Below, in pieces: positions 1 to 9,425 of a DNA stretch of 64,000 nt (positions are counted from its first letter, which is position 1; each line of letters starts with the position of its first letter). Location: the NCBI RefSeq assembly GCF_033898525.1, contig NZ_JAXAFJ010000012.1, positions 27,360 to 91,359 of the forward strand. Direction: 5' to 3'. The position numbers and the translations under genes are program-made. Origin of the DNA: Flaviflagellibacter rhizophilus. GTDB taxonomy: Bacteria > Pseudomonadota > Alphaproteobacteria > Rhizobiales > Methylopilaceae. The notes beneath the pieces were generated by a model. That model searched no databases. It worked only from the letters and a program-made list of their open reading frames with translations, and was not told the origin of the DNA.

Positions 1-242
1 TGGTGGGCGAGCGCCAGCGCATCGGCTCGGCCTACAAGTTCGCGCTGGTGGCCGAAGGGTCGGCGGACATCTACCCCCGCTTCGGGCCGACCATGGAATG
101 GGACCTTGCCGCAGGCCATGCGCTGATCCTCGCCGCCGGCGGGGATGTGCTTTCACCGGAGGGGGAGCCGGTGCGCTACGGCAAGACCGACGAGGGATAT
201 CGCAACCACGCATTCGTGGCGTGGGGCCGTGTGACGCGCTAA
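1..242 (+). CDS. cysQ: 3'(2'),5'-bisphosphate nucleotidase CysQ, C-terminal part
   Basis: The gene is cut by the left edge of the window; the reading frame is open from base 3 and ends at TAA 240-242. The visible 79 residues contain the inositol-monophosphatase-fold signature GPTMEWDLAAGHALI, in which the WD pair contributes the third metal-binding Asp, preceded by the typical SAYKFALVAEGSADIYPR stretch. CysQ hydrolyses PAP/PAPS (3'-phosphoadenosine nucleotides) in sulfate assimilation. A related inositol monophosphatase is the main alternative, but the SxKF..VAEG..D.YPR context favours CysQ. Confidence 0.85.
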   Translation, partial: VGERQRIGSAYKFALVAEGSADIYPRFGPTMEWDLAAGHALILAAGGDVLSPEGEPVRYGKTDEGYRNHAFVAWGRVTR

Positions 243-315
243 GGCCTTCGCAAAGACATTTTTGCAGGCGATCCTCAGTAAGCGATTCGCATGTGCTGCG
301 CAGGATCGGAGGACC

Positions 316-903
316 ATGACCATCTTCGCCCGTTCCACTCGTTTCGTGTGCGCCCTCGCGGCGTTCATGCTGACCGCCTCCTATCCAGCAGCCGCGCAGT
401 ACGAGCCTTCCGACCGGGCGGGAACCTATTCCGCCGACGAGATCGTCCAGCGCGGGCACAAATTCTTCGGCACCGTGTCGCGCGAAATGGCGACGCTCGT
501 GCAGCGGGCCGGCGGACAATGGGGCGAACCCAACGGCTACATCCTTGGCCAGGAAGGTTCGGGAGCCATCGGCGCCGGCGTCCGTTACGGCGAGGGCAAG
601 CTGTACATGAAGCTGGGCGGTGAGCGCCGGGTGTACTGGCAGGGTCCGTCGCTGGGCTTCGACTTCGGCGGCGAAGGCGCCCGCACAATGATTCTCGTCT
701 ACAACCTGCCGGGACCGGAGGCCCTGTTCCGCCGCTTCGCCGGGATCAACGGTTCCGCCTATCTGGTCGGCGGGCTGGGCATGACGGCGCTCGGAGCGGG
801 AGATGTCGTGCTGGTTCCGATCCAGTCCGGAGTGGGCGCACGGCTCGGCGTGAACGTCGGATATCTGAAGTTCACGCGGAACCAGACCTGGAATCCGTTC
901 TGA
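316..903 (+). CDS. EipA-like envelope integrity protein (DUF1134)
   Basis: A secreted protein of 195 aa. The start chosen is ATG 316 because GGAGGA (308-313) sits just upstream; the open frame extends to 262 without a better site. The N-terminus is a Sec signal peptide ending near PAAAQ. The body is Gly-rich with conserved blocks such as GAGVRYGEGKLYMK and a C-terminal GYLKFTRNQTWNPF, as in the DUF1134 family. The Brucella member EipA is a periplasmic beta-barrel-like protein needed for cell-envelope integrity. No enzyme motif is visible. Confidence 0.8.
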   Translation: MTIFARSTRFVCALAAFMLTASYPAAAQYEPSDRAGTYSADEIVQRGHKFFGTVSREMATLVQRAGGQWGEPNGYILGQEGSGAIGAGVRYGEGKLYMKLGGERRVYWQGPSLGFDFGGEGARTMILVYNLPGPEALFRRFAGINGSAYLVGGLGMTALGAGDVVLVPIQSGVGARLGVNVGYLKFTRNQTWNPF

Positions 904-1011
904 CATCGACCAGGTGACGGCGCCAAGATCGCTGTCGCCCTGCCGCCCTCTGGCGGGACCGTTGCGGCCATGCCATGAAGGCCGCTCACCAGAAGGTTGG
1001 ACAGGCTTGTG

Positions 1012-1896
1012 ATGGTCGAGCCGCTTCTCTACGCCGCGCTCGGCTTCCTCGTGGCAAGCCTGCTCGCCTTGTTCTTCGGTCGCGCGCTCTGGAACCGGGC
1101 CGTGCGGCTGACCACGCACCGCGTGATGCGTCGGCTGCCTCTTTCCCGCGACGAGATCGTCGCCGCGCGTGATCTGCTGCGCGCCGAGCATGCCGTCGAG
1201 CACCGACGCCTCGAACGCCAGTCGAACCTGATGCGCGAGCGCATGGGTGCCAGCATGGCAGCCGTCGGCCAGCGTGATGCCCGCATCGCGGAGCTCCGTT
1301 CAGGCGTCGAGAGGGAGAGGGAGCGGCTGGCCGAAAGCTCCCAGAGGCAGGCTGAAGCGCAAGCTGAAATCGACCGGCTGGCGCAAGAGCACAACAATCT
1401 GCGGGCTCGCCTATCCGAGACGGAGCGGCATCTCGCGGTGGTCCGGCGTGATCTGGAGCAATCGCAACATGACCGCCGGAATTTGCTCGAATTGGCCGAT
1501 GCACGGCGCGAAGAGCTGGCCCATGCCAATCTGCGGCTGGCGGATATTCGGGGCTCTGGCCCGGGGCGAAACGATGTCTCCTCGGCAGCAGACGCCATCG
1601 ACCTGCAGTCGCAGCTGAACGCGGCCCGCGCCGCACGGCTTCAGGAGGCGGAACGTGCTGACCGCTTGGAAGCACGCCTCACGGCAGCCGAAGCACAGCT
1701 CGCGCAAGCCTTGACGAGACTGGAAGCCGGCGGCGCCGGACGGGCGGATGCTGCGGCGGCTCTTCCGGCCGATGCCGAGGAACTCGCTTTGCTGCGCCAG
1801 CAGATCGAAGCCTTGGCCCGCGAGATTGCCCACACCGTCTCGGACAAGAGCCCGCCTGCTGCCCGGGCGATCCGCGCGCCCGCCGAAGCCTCCTGA
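1012..1896 (+). CDS. Membrane-anchored coiled-coil protein, unknown function
   Basis: About 294 aa. One N-terminal transmembrane helix (about residues 4-24, LLYAALGFLVASLLALFFG) is followed by a basic conserved patch (LTTHRVMRRLPLSRDEI) and then about 200 residues of Glu/Arg/Ala/Leu-rich heptads that read as a long cytoplasmic coiled coil. GTG 1009 or TTG 997 are alternative starts; AGAAGG 991-996 lies upstream. I recognise the arrangement as a conserved Hyphomicrobiales hypothetical but not its function. It precedes the extensin-like gene in the same direction by 44 bp, so both may be envelope genes. Confidence 0.65.
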   Translation: MVEPLLYAALGFLVASLLALFFGRALWNRAVRLTTHRVMRRLPLSRDEIVAARDLLRAEHAVEHRRLERQSNLMRERMGASMAAVGQRDARIAELRSGVERERERLAESSQRQAEAQAEIDRLAQEHNNLRARLSETERHLAVVRRDLEQSQHDRRNLLELADARREELAHANLRLADIRGSGPGRNDVSSAADAIDLQSQLNAARAARLQEAERADRLEARLTAAEAQLAQALTRLEAGGAGRADAAAALPADAEELALLRQQIEALAREIAHTVSDKSPPAARAIRAPAEAS

Positions 1897-1940
1897 AATA
1901 AATGCGGCAGGTTTGAACCAAGCTGCCACCGGTTGATTGT

Positions 1941-2783
1941 GTGAGTGTGCTGATCCGTACACTCCTCCTGCTGGCACTGCTTGGCTCCGCCTCATCGGCG
2001 CAGGCCGTGCCGACACCCCGCCCCAATCCGTTTCCGCCAGCTGCGAAGACAGAGGCGGCGGACGTGCCCGTCCCGCAACCCGCCCCGCCCGAGGTAAAGC
2101 CCTCCGGGAAGGCTGAACCGGCAAAGCCCGCGGAGCCAGAGGCGACCGAGAAGACGGCGTCAGAGCCGCCCACTGCCGAGCCCGGCTCTCCTCCGCCTGC
2201 TCCCGCCGAGGAGGAGACGAAGACAGCCACATCCGACCCCGAATGCGACGCACTGAAGGCGGCCGGAGAGGTGGAGTTCAAGCCGCTGCCGCCGATCGTC
2301 GAGAATCGTTGCGGGGCACCATTCCCCATCAGCATCACCGCCATCCAGCCAAAGGGCGGCCAACGGGTCGCTCTCGAACAGCCGGTCGTTGCACGCTGCG
2401 CCGTGGCGGCCGCAATGGTGACCTGGATGCGCGACACCGTGCAGCCCTCGGCGAAAAAGTATCTGGGCGAGGAGGTCGCGTCCCTCGGGTCCACGAACGG
2501 TTATGCCTGCCGAGGTCGAAACCGGCGCACCGATACGAAGCTGAGCGAGCACGGTCGCGCAAATGCTGTCGATATCGGGAGCTTCAAGTTTGTCTCGGGC
2601 AAAATCGTCGCCGTCGGCCATCGCGAAGATCCTGGGCTTAGCTTCATGCTCGATATTCGCGCCAAGGCCTGTGGCTTGTTCAAGACGGTGCTGGGGCCAG
2701 GCTCCGACGTCTATCACAGCACCCACCTGCATTTTGACGTCATCCGGCGCGGCCGTAACGGCAACGCGACCTACTGCCACTAA
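1941..2783 (+). CDS. Extensin-like C-terminal domain protein, secreted
   Basis: 280 aa from a GTG start. It has a signal peptide (LLLLALLGSASSAQA), a Pro/Glu/Ala-rich linker of about 75 residues that probably spans the periplasm, and then the extensin-like C domain. That domain carries paired cysteines (ENRCGAPFPI, ARCAVAAAM, YACRGR), the SEHGRANAVDIGSF block and a terminal STHLHFDVI..R. The SEHG...DI and HLHFD blocks look like the His/Asp metal site of D-Ala-D-Ala peptidase (VanY/MepA-like) folds. A cell-wall peptidase role is therefore an inference, not established for the family. Confidence 0.8.
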   Translation: MSVLIRTLLLLALLGSASSAQAVPTPRPNPFPPAAKTEAADVPVPQPAPPEVKPSGKAEPAKPAEPEATEKTASEPPTAEPGSPPPAPAEEETKTATSDPECDALKAAGEVEFKPLPPIVENRCGAPFPISITAIQPKGGQRVALEQPVVARCAVAAAMVTWMRDTVQPSAKKYLGEEVASLGSTNGYACRGRNRRTDTKLSEHGRANAVDIGSFKFVSGKIVAVGHREDPGLSFMLDIRAKACGLFKTVLGPGSDVYHSTHLHFDVIRRGRNGNATYCH

Positions 2784-2863
2784 TACAGGCCGCACCTGTT
2801 CAAACCCGGCTGTCGCTGTTACCTAAAGCGCAACATCCAAAACGTCCGGAAACGCGCGCGGCC

Positions 2864-4468
2864 ATGACCGCAACACTCGACCACGCCCCCATCGCCCCGC
2901 CGGCGCCTTATGCGTCGCGGCGTACCTTTGCGATCATCTCGCATCCTGACGCCGGCAAGACCACGCTGACGGAGAAGCTGCTGCTCGCCGGCGGCGCGAT
3001 CCGGGCGGCCGGCAGCGTCAAGGCACGAGGCGAGCGCAGGCGCGCCCGCTCCGACTGGATGGACATCGAGCAGTCGCGCGGCATTTCCGTTACCTCATCG
3101 GTGATGACCTTCGAGCGCGACGGCATCACCTTCAACCTGCTCGACACGCCGGGCCATTCCGACTTCTCGGAAGATACCTACCGCACGCTGTCCGCCGTGG
3201 ACGCCGCGATCATGGTCATCGACGCCGCGAAAGGCATCGAAAGCCAGACGCGCAAGCTGTTCGAGGTGTGCCGCCTGCGCGACATCCCGATCATCACCTT
3301 CATCAACAAGGTGGACCGGGAAGGCCTCGATCCACTGGAACTGCTGGACGAGATCGCCACTGGCCTCGCGCTCGATCTCGCGCCCATGACATGGCCGATC
3401 GGCCTCGGCACGGATTTTCGCGGTCTCATCGACATCGAGGGCAAGCGGGCATTGCTGCCCGACCAGCGCGGCGGCGCGCAGGTTTCCGAGATCAAGTTCA
3501 CTGATCCGGCAGAACTCGCGACGACGGCCCGCATCGAGCCGCACATCCTGAAGCCGACCCTCGAAGGTCTGGAACTCGCCGAAAGCGCCCTGCCCCGCTT
3601 CGATCTGCAGAGCTTCCTCGAGGGTCATCTGTCGCCCGTGTTCTTCGGCAGCGCGCTCAAGGAGTTCGGCACCGAGCAATTGCTGCAGGCGCTGGAGACC
3701 TTTGCACCGCCGCCGACCACGCGTCCGGCAACGGCCCGCGCGGTCTCGGCCGCGGAGAACCCGGTCACCGGCTTCGTCTTCAAGGTGCAGGCGAACATGG
3801 ATCCGAACCATCGCGACCGCGTGGCGTTCGTGCGGCTGTGCTCGGGCAAGTTCCGGCGCGGCATGAAAGTGTTCCACGTCCGCGAGAACCGGATGGTGAC
3901 CATCGCCGCCCCCATCTTCTTCTTCGCGCAGGAGCGCGAGACGGCGGACGAGGCGCTGCCCGGCGACATCATCGGCATCCCCAATCACGGAATGCTGCGC
4001 GTCGGCGACACGCTGACCGAGGGTGAGCCCCTGCGCTTCGAAGGCATCCCCAATTTCGCGCCGGAGATCCTGCGCCGCGTGATGCTCGAAGACCCGATGA
4101 AGGCCAAGCAACTGACACGCGCCCTGCAGGATATGGCCGAAGAGGGCGTGACGCAGGTGTTCCGCCCCATCCTCGGCGCGCAGTTCATCGTCGGCGTGGT
4201 CGGCCCACTCCAGCTGGAGGTTCTCGCCTCGCGCATGGAGAAGGAATACAACGTTCCGATCCGCTACGAAGCCGCCCCCTATGTCACCGCGCGCTGGATC
4301 ACCGGCGACAAGGCGGACGTCGAACGTTTCGTCGAGTCGAACCGCTCCTCGGTTGCGGAAGACCGCGACGGCGCCATGGTGTTCATGGCCCGCAACACCT
4401 GGGCGCTCGATCAGGCGCGTCAGGACTGGCCGGGGCTGAACTTCGTGGACACCCGCGAGCGCGGCTGA
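2864..4468 (+). CDS. prfC: Peptide chain release factor 3
   Basis: RF3 is the cytoplasmic GTPase that recycles RF1/RF2 from the ribosome after peptide release. The 534-aa length is normal for the family. Visible G-domain motifs are the P-loop SHPDAGKTT (about 26-34), DTPGHSDF (94-101) and NKVD (148-151). The DWMDIEQSRGISVTSSV switch region is diagnostic of RF3 rather than EF-G. The gene ends in TGA immediately abutting the stop of the opposing LysR gene (TGATCA at 4466-4471), so the two are convergent with no intergenic space. Confidence 0.96.
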   Translation: MTATLDHAPIAPPAPYASRRTFAIISHPDAGKTTLTEKLLLAGGAIRAAGSVKARGERRRARSDWMDIEQSRGISVTSSVMTFERDGITFNLLDTPGHSDFSEDTYRTLSAVDAAIMVIDAAKGIESQTRKLFEVCRLRDIPIITFINKVDREGLDPLELLDEIATGLALDLAPMTWPIGLGTDFRGLIDIEGKRALLPDQRGGAQVSEIKFTDPAELATTARIEPHILKPTLEGLELAESALPRFDLQSFLEGHLSPVFFGSALKEFGTEQLLQALETFAPPPTTRPATARAVSAAENPVTGFVFKVQANMDPNHRDRVAFVRLCSGKFRRGMKVFHVRENRMVTIAAPIFFFAQERETADEALPGDIIGIPNHGMLRVGDTLTEGEPLRFEGIPNFAPEILRRVMLEDPMKAKQLTRALQDMAEEGVTQVFRPILGAQFIVGVVGPLQLEVLASRMEKEYNVPIRYEAAPYVTARWITGDKADVERFVESNRSSVAEDRDGAMVFMARNTWALDQARQDWPGLNFVDTRERG

Positions 4469-5353
4469 TCAGGCCCAGCGAGCGACGAGGAAATCCACAA
4501 AGGCCCGCACGCGCGGCGCCAGCAGACGACGATGCCCGTAGACCGCGTGTATCGGAACGGCAGGACGCTCGAACCCTTCGAGGATGCGGACGAGCCGCCC
4601 TTCGGCGATGTAGCCCGCAACCTGCCAGCCCGGCACGCGCGCGATGCCTGCGCCGCCCAGCGCCGCAGAGACCACCGCATCGAGGCTGTTGGTGCGCAGC
4701 CGGCCCGGAATTGGCATGCGACGTGTGCCGCCCGACTGCTCGAAGCGCCATTCCGCATCGTCCCGCGCATCCGCAAAGACAAGGCAGTCGTGGGCGGCGA
4801 GTTCGTCCGGGGTCTCCGGTGTGCCCCGTCGCGCAAGATAATCCGGGGTCGCGCAAACCACGCGGCTGACCTCGCCGAGCCGGCGCGCGATCAGGTCTGA
4901 ATCCGGCAGTTCGCCGACGCGAATGGCGAGATCCAAGCCTTCTTCCGCAAGGTTGACGTAGCGGTCGACCAGGGTCAGGTCGATCGAGACGGCGGGGTGC
5001 GAGGCAAGGAATTCCGGCAGCAGGGGCGAGACACGCAGCCGGCCGATCAGTGTCGGTGCGCTGATGCTCAGACGGCCGCTGACCTCGGTGCGGCTGAGGC
5101 TGAGCGCCGCTTCCGCCTCCTCGACCTCCGCCAGGATCTGGCGCGCTTTCTCGCAGAATATCAGCCCTTCCTCGGTCGGGGCGAGCCTGCGGCTCGTCCG
5201 CGTCAGCAACCGGGCGCCGAGATGCTCTTCCAAGGCTGCGAGCTTGCGGCTTGCAGCCGGCAAGGTTAGGCCCAGCGCCCGTGCGGCGGCGGAGAGAGAT
5301 CCGGTGTCCACGGCCTTGACCAGCACCGACATGGATTGAAGACGGTCGACCAC
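4469..5353 (-). CDS. LysR-family transcriptional regulator
   Basis: 294 aa. The N-terminal winged HTH (MSVLVKAVDTGSLSAAARAL...LPAASRKLAALE) is followed by a LysR substrate-binding domain with LSISAPTLIGR and the YLARRGTPETPDELAAHDCL block typical of the CrgA/DhcR-like subgroup. The start is GTG 5353; an internal ATG at 5332 is possible. It is divergent from the MFS exporter across an 83-bp gap. That is the usual layout for a LysR protein controlling its neighbour; the ligand is unknown. Confidence 0.9.
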   Translation of the reverse strand: MVDRLQSMSVLVKAVDTGSLSAAARALGLTLPAASRKLAALEEHLGARLLTRTSRRLAPTEEGLIFCEKARQILAEVEEAEAALSLSRTEVSGRLSISAPTLIGRLRVSPLLPEFLASHPAVSIDLTLVDRYVNLAEEGLDLAIRVGELPDSDLIARRLGEVSRVVCATPDYLARRGTPETPDELAAHDCLVFADARDDAEWRFEQSGGTRRMPIPGRLRTNSLDAVVSAALGGAGIARVPGWQVAGYIAEGRLVRILEGFERPAVPIHAVYGHRRLLAPRVRAFVDFLVARWA

Positions 5354-5384
5354 CGGGCGTCCTTGCAGAATATGAAAGCTTGCC

Positions 5385-5418
5385 TTGCGAAAGGAGCGGA
5401 TTTACGCCGCTGGCGCAA
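5385..5418. promoter_or_regulatory. Nested inverted repeats between LysR and MFS genes
   Basis: An outer repeat TTGCG (5385-5389) / CGCAA (5414-5418) encloses an inner repeat AGCGG (5395-5399) / CCGCT (5407-5411). The element lies in the short divergent promoter gap just before the MFS start. It could be the LysR operator or an mRNA leader hairpin; function is inferred from position only. Confidence 0.35.
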
Positions 5419-5436
5419 CATGGCGATATCCCTGCC

Positions 5437-6624
5437 ATGACAGCTACCCCCCCCACCCTGAGCCGCACCACCCTCTGGATCATGGCCGCGACGGCCGGAC
5501 TCGTGGTGGCGAACAATTACTACAACCAGCCGCTGCTGGTGGATTTCGCAAACACCTTCAGCGTCACGGAGGCAGCAGCCGGGCGCATCGCGGTGCTGAC
5601 ACAGGCGGGCTACGCTCTCGGTCTCCTGCTGTTCGTGCCCCTTGGCGACAAGCTGGAGCGCAGGCGCTTGATCCAGGTTACGCTGGTGCTCTCCGCGCTC
5701 GCGCTCGCGGCAGCGGCGGCGGCCCCTTCGCTCGCGTTCCTGACGCTGGCGAGCTTTCTCATCGGCCTCACCAGCGTCGCGCCGCAATTGCTGACCCCGT
5801 TCGCGGCGCATCTGGCGGGCCCGTCCGGGCGCGGCAAGGCCGTCGGCACCGTCATGTTCGGCCTGCTCTGCGGCATCCTGCTGTCACGCACCATCGCCGG
5901 CTTCGTGGGCGCTCATTTCGGCTGGCGCGTCATGTTCATCGCCGCCGCCGTTCTCATGCTGGCGCTGGTTTTCGTACTGAACAGCCGCCTGCCCCGCGAC
6001 CAGCCGGCGTTCACCGGCAGCTATGCCAGCCTGATGGGTTCGCTGTGGACGCTCGTGAAGCAGGAACCTGTGCTGCGCGAAACATCGGCAGTCGGCGCCC
6101 TGCAGTTCGCGGCCTTCAGCGCCTTCTGGACCACGCTCACATTCCATCTCTACAACATGCCCGGCCAGTACGGCAGCGATGTCGCAGGCCTGTTCGGTCT
6201 CGTGGGTGTGCTGGGCGCCAGCGCGGCGCCTTATGCGGGGAAGCTGTCCGACCGCGGCAGCCCGAAGCTCACGGTGCTCATCAGCAGCGTCGGCTTCGTC
6301 GTGGCCTTCCTCATCTTCGGTGTCGCCGGAGGCACTTTGTGGGGCCTGGCCGCGGGCGTCATCCTGCTCGATCTCGCAATGCAGTCGGGTCATGTGTCGA
6401 ACATGACCCGCAACATTGCGCTCAACCCGGCCAGCATGAGCCGCGCCAACACGGTCTACATGTGCGTCCGCTTCGCCGGGGGAGCCCTCGGGTCGGCGGC
6501 CGCCGCCTGTTCCTGGGCCCATTGGGGATGGACCGGCGTGTGCAGCGTGGGAGCCACGCTGTGCCTTCTGGCGATCGCCGTGCAGTACCTTCCTCGGGGA
6601 GAAGTTCGTCAGCCGGAAGTCTGA
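5437..6624 (+). CDS. MFS transporter (YgaY-like efflux subgroup)
   Basis: About 395 aa with roughly 12 hydrophobic segments. The N-terminal AGLVVANNYYNQPLLVDFA sequence and the PLGDKLERRRLI loop between TM2 and TM3 (MFS motif A position) mark the DHA1-type subgroup that includes E. coli YgaY. ATG 5437 is chosen because the frame upstream (from 5380) lies in the promoter gap. It is divergent from a LysR regulator, suggesting inducible export of a small metabolite. The substrate cannot be read from the sequence. Confidence 0.88.
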   Translation: MTATPPTLSRTTLWIMAATAGLVVANNYYNQPLLVDFANTFSVTEAAAGRIAVLTQAGYALGLLLFVPLGDKLERRRLIQVTLVLSALALAAAAAAPSLAFLTLASFLIGLTSVAPQLLTPFAAHLAGPSGRGKAVGTVMFGLLCGILLSRTIAGFVGAHFGWRVMFIAAAVLMLALVFVLNSRLPRDQPAFTGSYASLMGSLWTLVKQEPVLRETSAVGALQFAAFSAFWTTLTFHLYNMPGQYGSDVAGLFGLVGVLGASAAPYAGKLSDRGSPKLTVLISSVGFVVAFLIFGVAGGTLWGLAAGVILLDLAMQSGHVSNMTRNIALNPASMSRANTVYMCVRFAGGALGSAAAACSWAHWGWTGVCSVGATLCLLAIAVQYLPRGEVRQPEV

Positions 6625-6757
6625 TGCGGCGTTGTCATGAAAGCTGCACGGAGCATTGCCTAACCTGTCAAACTGGAACAGGCTAAGAACATACGGAGTC
6701 GGCAGTGACGGCGTTCAGAGGATACCGCGCACAGTGCCGACATGGGAGCAATGTGCG

Positions 6758-7918
6758 ATGAGCAGCTCGGTCGCGCTCGTTATCTGTGGTCTCCTCCTCG
6801 TGGGGCAATTGGTCAGCGTGGCGCTGGCTGACTGGCGCCTGCATCGTCGGCGTCCCTCGATCCTCGATCCGGAGCGCGCGGGTCCGGTCAGCATCGTCAT
6901 TCCCACGCACGGCATCGAGACCTTTGCCCGCGAGACGCTCGAATCGGCCTTCAACCTCGATTATCCCCGCTACGAACTGATCTTCTGCGTGGCACGCGGC
7001 GACGATCCGATCACCGGGCTCATTCTCCGGGCTATCGAGGATCACCCCGAGATTCCGGCGCGGCTCCTCGTCGGCGACGATGTCATCAGCGACAATCCCA
7101 AGCTCAACAATTGCGTGAAGGGCTGGGACGCCGCCCGTTACGACTGGATCATCCTGACCGATTCCAACGTGTTGATGCCGCGCGACTACATTCAGCGCCT
7201 CATGGCCGGCTGGCGCGCGGACACGGGCCTGCTGTGCTCCCCGCCACGCGGCTCGCGCCCGGAAGGGCTGTGGGCAGAGGTGGAGTGCGCCTTCCTGAAC
7301 ACGCTGCAGGCACGCTGGCAATATGCCGCCGAGGCCGGGGGCATGGGCTTCGCGCAGGGCAAGAACATGCTGTGGCGCCGTCAATTGCTGGACGACAATG
7401 GCGGCATCCGCGCGCTGGCGGCCGACATAGCGGAGGATGCGGCGGCCACGAAGATCGTGCGCGATGCCGGGTTCCACGTCCATCTGGCGGACACCGCCTT
7501 CGAGCAGCCGCTCGGCCGACGCTCCGCAGGCCAGGTCTGGATGCGCCAGTTGCGCTGGGCCCGCCTGCGCCGCGTGACGTTCGCTCCCGTCTACGCCCCG
7601 GAGATCCTGACCGGAGCCGCACTGGCGGCAGTGTTCGCGGCCATCGCAGCCGCGCCGGCCGGCCCCGCCGCTGCCGCATTGGCGGCGGTGCTGATGACGG
7701 CGCTGTTCCACGCCGCCGAACTGGTGCTCGCCTCACGCGCCGGATGGCATCTGTCCTGGCGCACCCCCATCGCGCTCCTGATCCGGGACGTGTTGTGGCC
7801 CGCCATCTGGATAGGCGGCTGGGCAGGCGCAACCGTGGTCTGGCGCGACCAGTCCATCAACGTGAAGAAAGGCGCCGCGCTCGACACCTCGCTTACGCCT
7901 TCGACGGGCGTGTTCTGA
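6758..7918 (+). CDS. Ceramide glucosyltransferase-like GT21/GT2 glycosyltransferase
   Basis: 386 aa, ATG 6758 with GGGAG 9 nt upstream. It has an N-terminal membrane helix, a GT-A domain opening VSIVIPTHG, a D-containing CVARGDDP, the LTDSN metal-binding motif, an EDAAATK block and RQLRW matching the (Q/R)xxRW motif, and then two or three C-terminal membrane helices. This is the architecture of ceramide glucosyltransferase and of the related HpnI used in hopanoid synthesis. The acceptor lipid is uncertain. No hopanoid or sphingolipid genes adjoin it. Confidence 0.75.
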   Translation: MSSSVALVICGLLLVGQLVSVALADWRLHRRRPSILDPERAGPVSIVIPTHGIETFARETLESAFNLDYPRYELIFCVARGDDPITGLILRAIEDHPEIPARLLVGDDVISDNPKLNNCVKGWDAARYDWIILTDSNVLMPRDYIQRLMAGWRADTGLLCSPPRGSRPEGLWAEVECAFLNTLQARWQYAAEAGGMGFAQGKNMLWRRQLLDDNGGIRALAADIAEDAAATKIVRDAGFHVHLADTAFEQPLGRRSAGQVWMRQLRWARLRRVTFAPVYAPEILTGAALAAVFAAIAAAPAGPAAAALAAVLMTALFHAAELVLASRAGWHLSWRTPIALLIRDVLWPAIWIGGWAGATVVWRDQSINVKKGAALDTSLTPSTGVF

Positions 7919-8061
7919 TCCGATAGAGGTTCGCACCGCAAACATTGGCGAACAGCTTCGCCACATCTGCCGGCAAACATTCCAACTGGCGGATATCATC
8001 ATGCTCGATGACGCCTAGACGGACGACAGTCAGGCTGCTCGCCTCCTCTTCTTGGCAGCCC

Positions 8062-9312
8062 CTATCCCCCAAACCGCCGCATCGCATCCACGGTAAGCCC
8101 CAGCCCCACCGATCCGAAGGTGTCGCCCTCGACTACGCGCGCCTTCGGCAGTTCGGCTACGATGGCGGCGCGCACGTGGCGCAGGCGGGTTGATCCGCCG
8201 GTCAGGAACAGGGCGTCCACGTCGTCGGGGCGGATGCCGGCCTGGTTCAGGCAGTTCGTGATGCGGGCGCCGATGCGGTCCGCCAGTTGCTCGGTGTTTT
8301 CCACCAGTTCGTCGCCGCTGAACTCCGCCGCGAGGCCGCGCTCCACCCAGTCGAGGGCGATCCGCGCGCGCGGCTCGTCGGCCAGGGCGATCTTCGCACG
8401 CTCGACATCGCCGGCAAGCGTGTGGCCTCGCCGCTCCTCAATCACGGTGACGAGACGCTCCAGCTTGTCCGGTTCGCGAGCGTCGCGCTGCACCTGCCGA
8501 ATTTCGCCCAGCCGCTTCGGATCGTAGAGGCGGTTGATGCTGTGCCACGAGGCGAGGTCGTGGAAATAGCTCGACGGGACGTCGAGGTCGCCACGCTTCA
8601 TCGCGGTACCGAGCCCCAGCAGCGGCATGACCTGCCGCAGCGAGATCCAACGGTCGAAATCAGTGCCGCCGATGCGCACGCCGTCATTGGCAAGTATGTC
8701 GTTTGTGCGGTCCGCCCGGCGCCGCCCGTCCGGGCCGATGCGCACGATGGAGAAGTCGGACGTGCCGCCGCCGATATCGGCGATGAGCGCAAGTTCCTCG
8801 CGCTCGACGCTCTGCTCGTAATCGAGCGCGGCGGCGATGGGCTCGAACTGGAACAGGACGTCACGGAAACCGACCTCGTACGCGATCTCGCGCAATGCGC
8901 TCTCGGCCTTCGCATCGCCTTCGGGATTTTCGTCAACGAAATGCACGGGACGGCCATGGACGACCTGCGTGATCTCGCGGCCCGCCGCAGCCTCGGCGCG
9001 AACCTTAACATGGCGCAGGAAATCCACCAGCACCTGCCGGAACGGCGCACGCGTGCGGCCGATCTGCGCCACCTCGTCGAGCAGCGCGCTGCCAAGGACC
9101 GACTTGATGCTGCGGAACAGGCGCCCCTCATGGCCCTCCACATAGGCTTCGATCGCGGCACGGCCGATGACCGGCGCCGCCACGCGGCCGTAGAAGATGG
9201 CGCTGGGCACCGTGACGTGCGCGCCTTCCAGCGCCAGCAGTTCGGGCCGGCCGGCGCCAACCAGGCCGAGGGTCGTGTTGGAGGTTCCGAAATCGAGGCC
9301 GCATGCGGTCAT
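8062..9312 (-). CDS. Hsp70-family protein, YegD-like
   Basis: 416 aa. It has the actin/Hsp70 ATPase fold: phosphate-1 motif DFGTSNTTLGL (about 7-17), phosphate-2 motif IADIGGGTSDFSI and adenosine motif LFLTGGSTRLRHVR. It is about 200 residues shorter than DnaK and lacks the peptide-binding and lid domains, as in E. coli YegD. Such proteins are putative cytoplasmic ATPases of unclear client. No J-domain or GrpE gene is adjacent. Confidence 0.85.
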   Translation of the reverse strand: MTACGLDFGTSNTTLGLVGAGRPELLALEGAHVTVPSAIFYGRVAAPVIGRAAIEAYVEGHEGRLFRSIKSVLGSALLDEVAQIGRTRAPFRQVLVDFLRHVKVRAEAAAGREITQVVHGRPVHFVDENPEGDAKAESALREIAYEVGFRDVLFQFEPIAAALDYEQSVEREELALIADIGGGTSDFSIVRIGPDGRRRADRTNDILANDGVRIGGTDFDRWISLRQVMPLLGLGTAMKRGDLDVPSSYFHDLASWHSINRLYDPKRLGEIRQVQRDAREPDKLERLVTVIEERRGHTLAGDVERAKIALADEPRARIALDWVERGLAAEFSGDELVENTEQLADRIGARITNCLNQAGIRPDDVDALFLTGGSTRLRHVRAAIVAELPKARVVEGDTFGSVGLGLTVDAMRRFGG

Positions 9313-9425
9313 GGGTCTGGTTCCTGCAGAATCGACAAACGTGCCCGAGGGCTCGGCGGCACCCGCCGCTCCCGGACACGTATTAAGATGATGTTGGCCC
9401 GGGAAGGCTCCCGAGCCGTTGGGCC

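Noticed and set aside
9398..9420. CGGGA/TCCCG hairpin between the Hsp70-like and DUF6481 genes as a terminator
   Set aside because: Five-base stem with no T-run on either strand; too weak to call.
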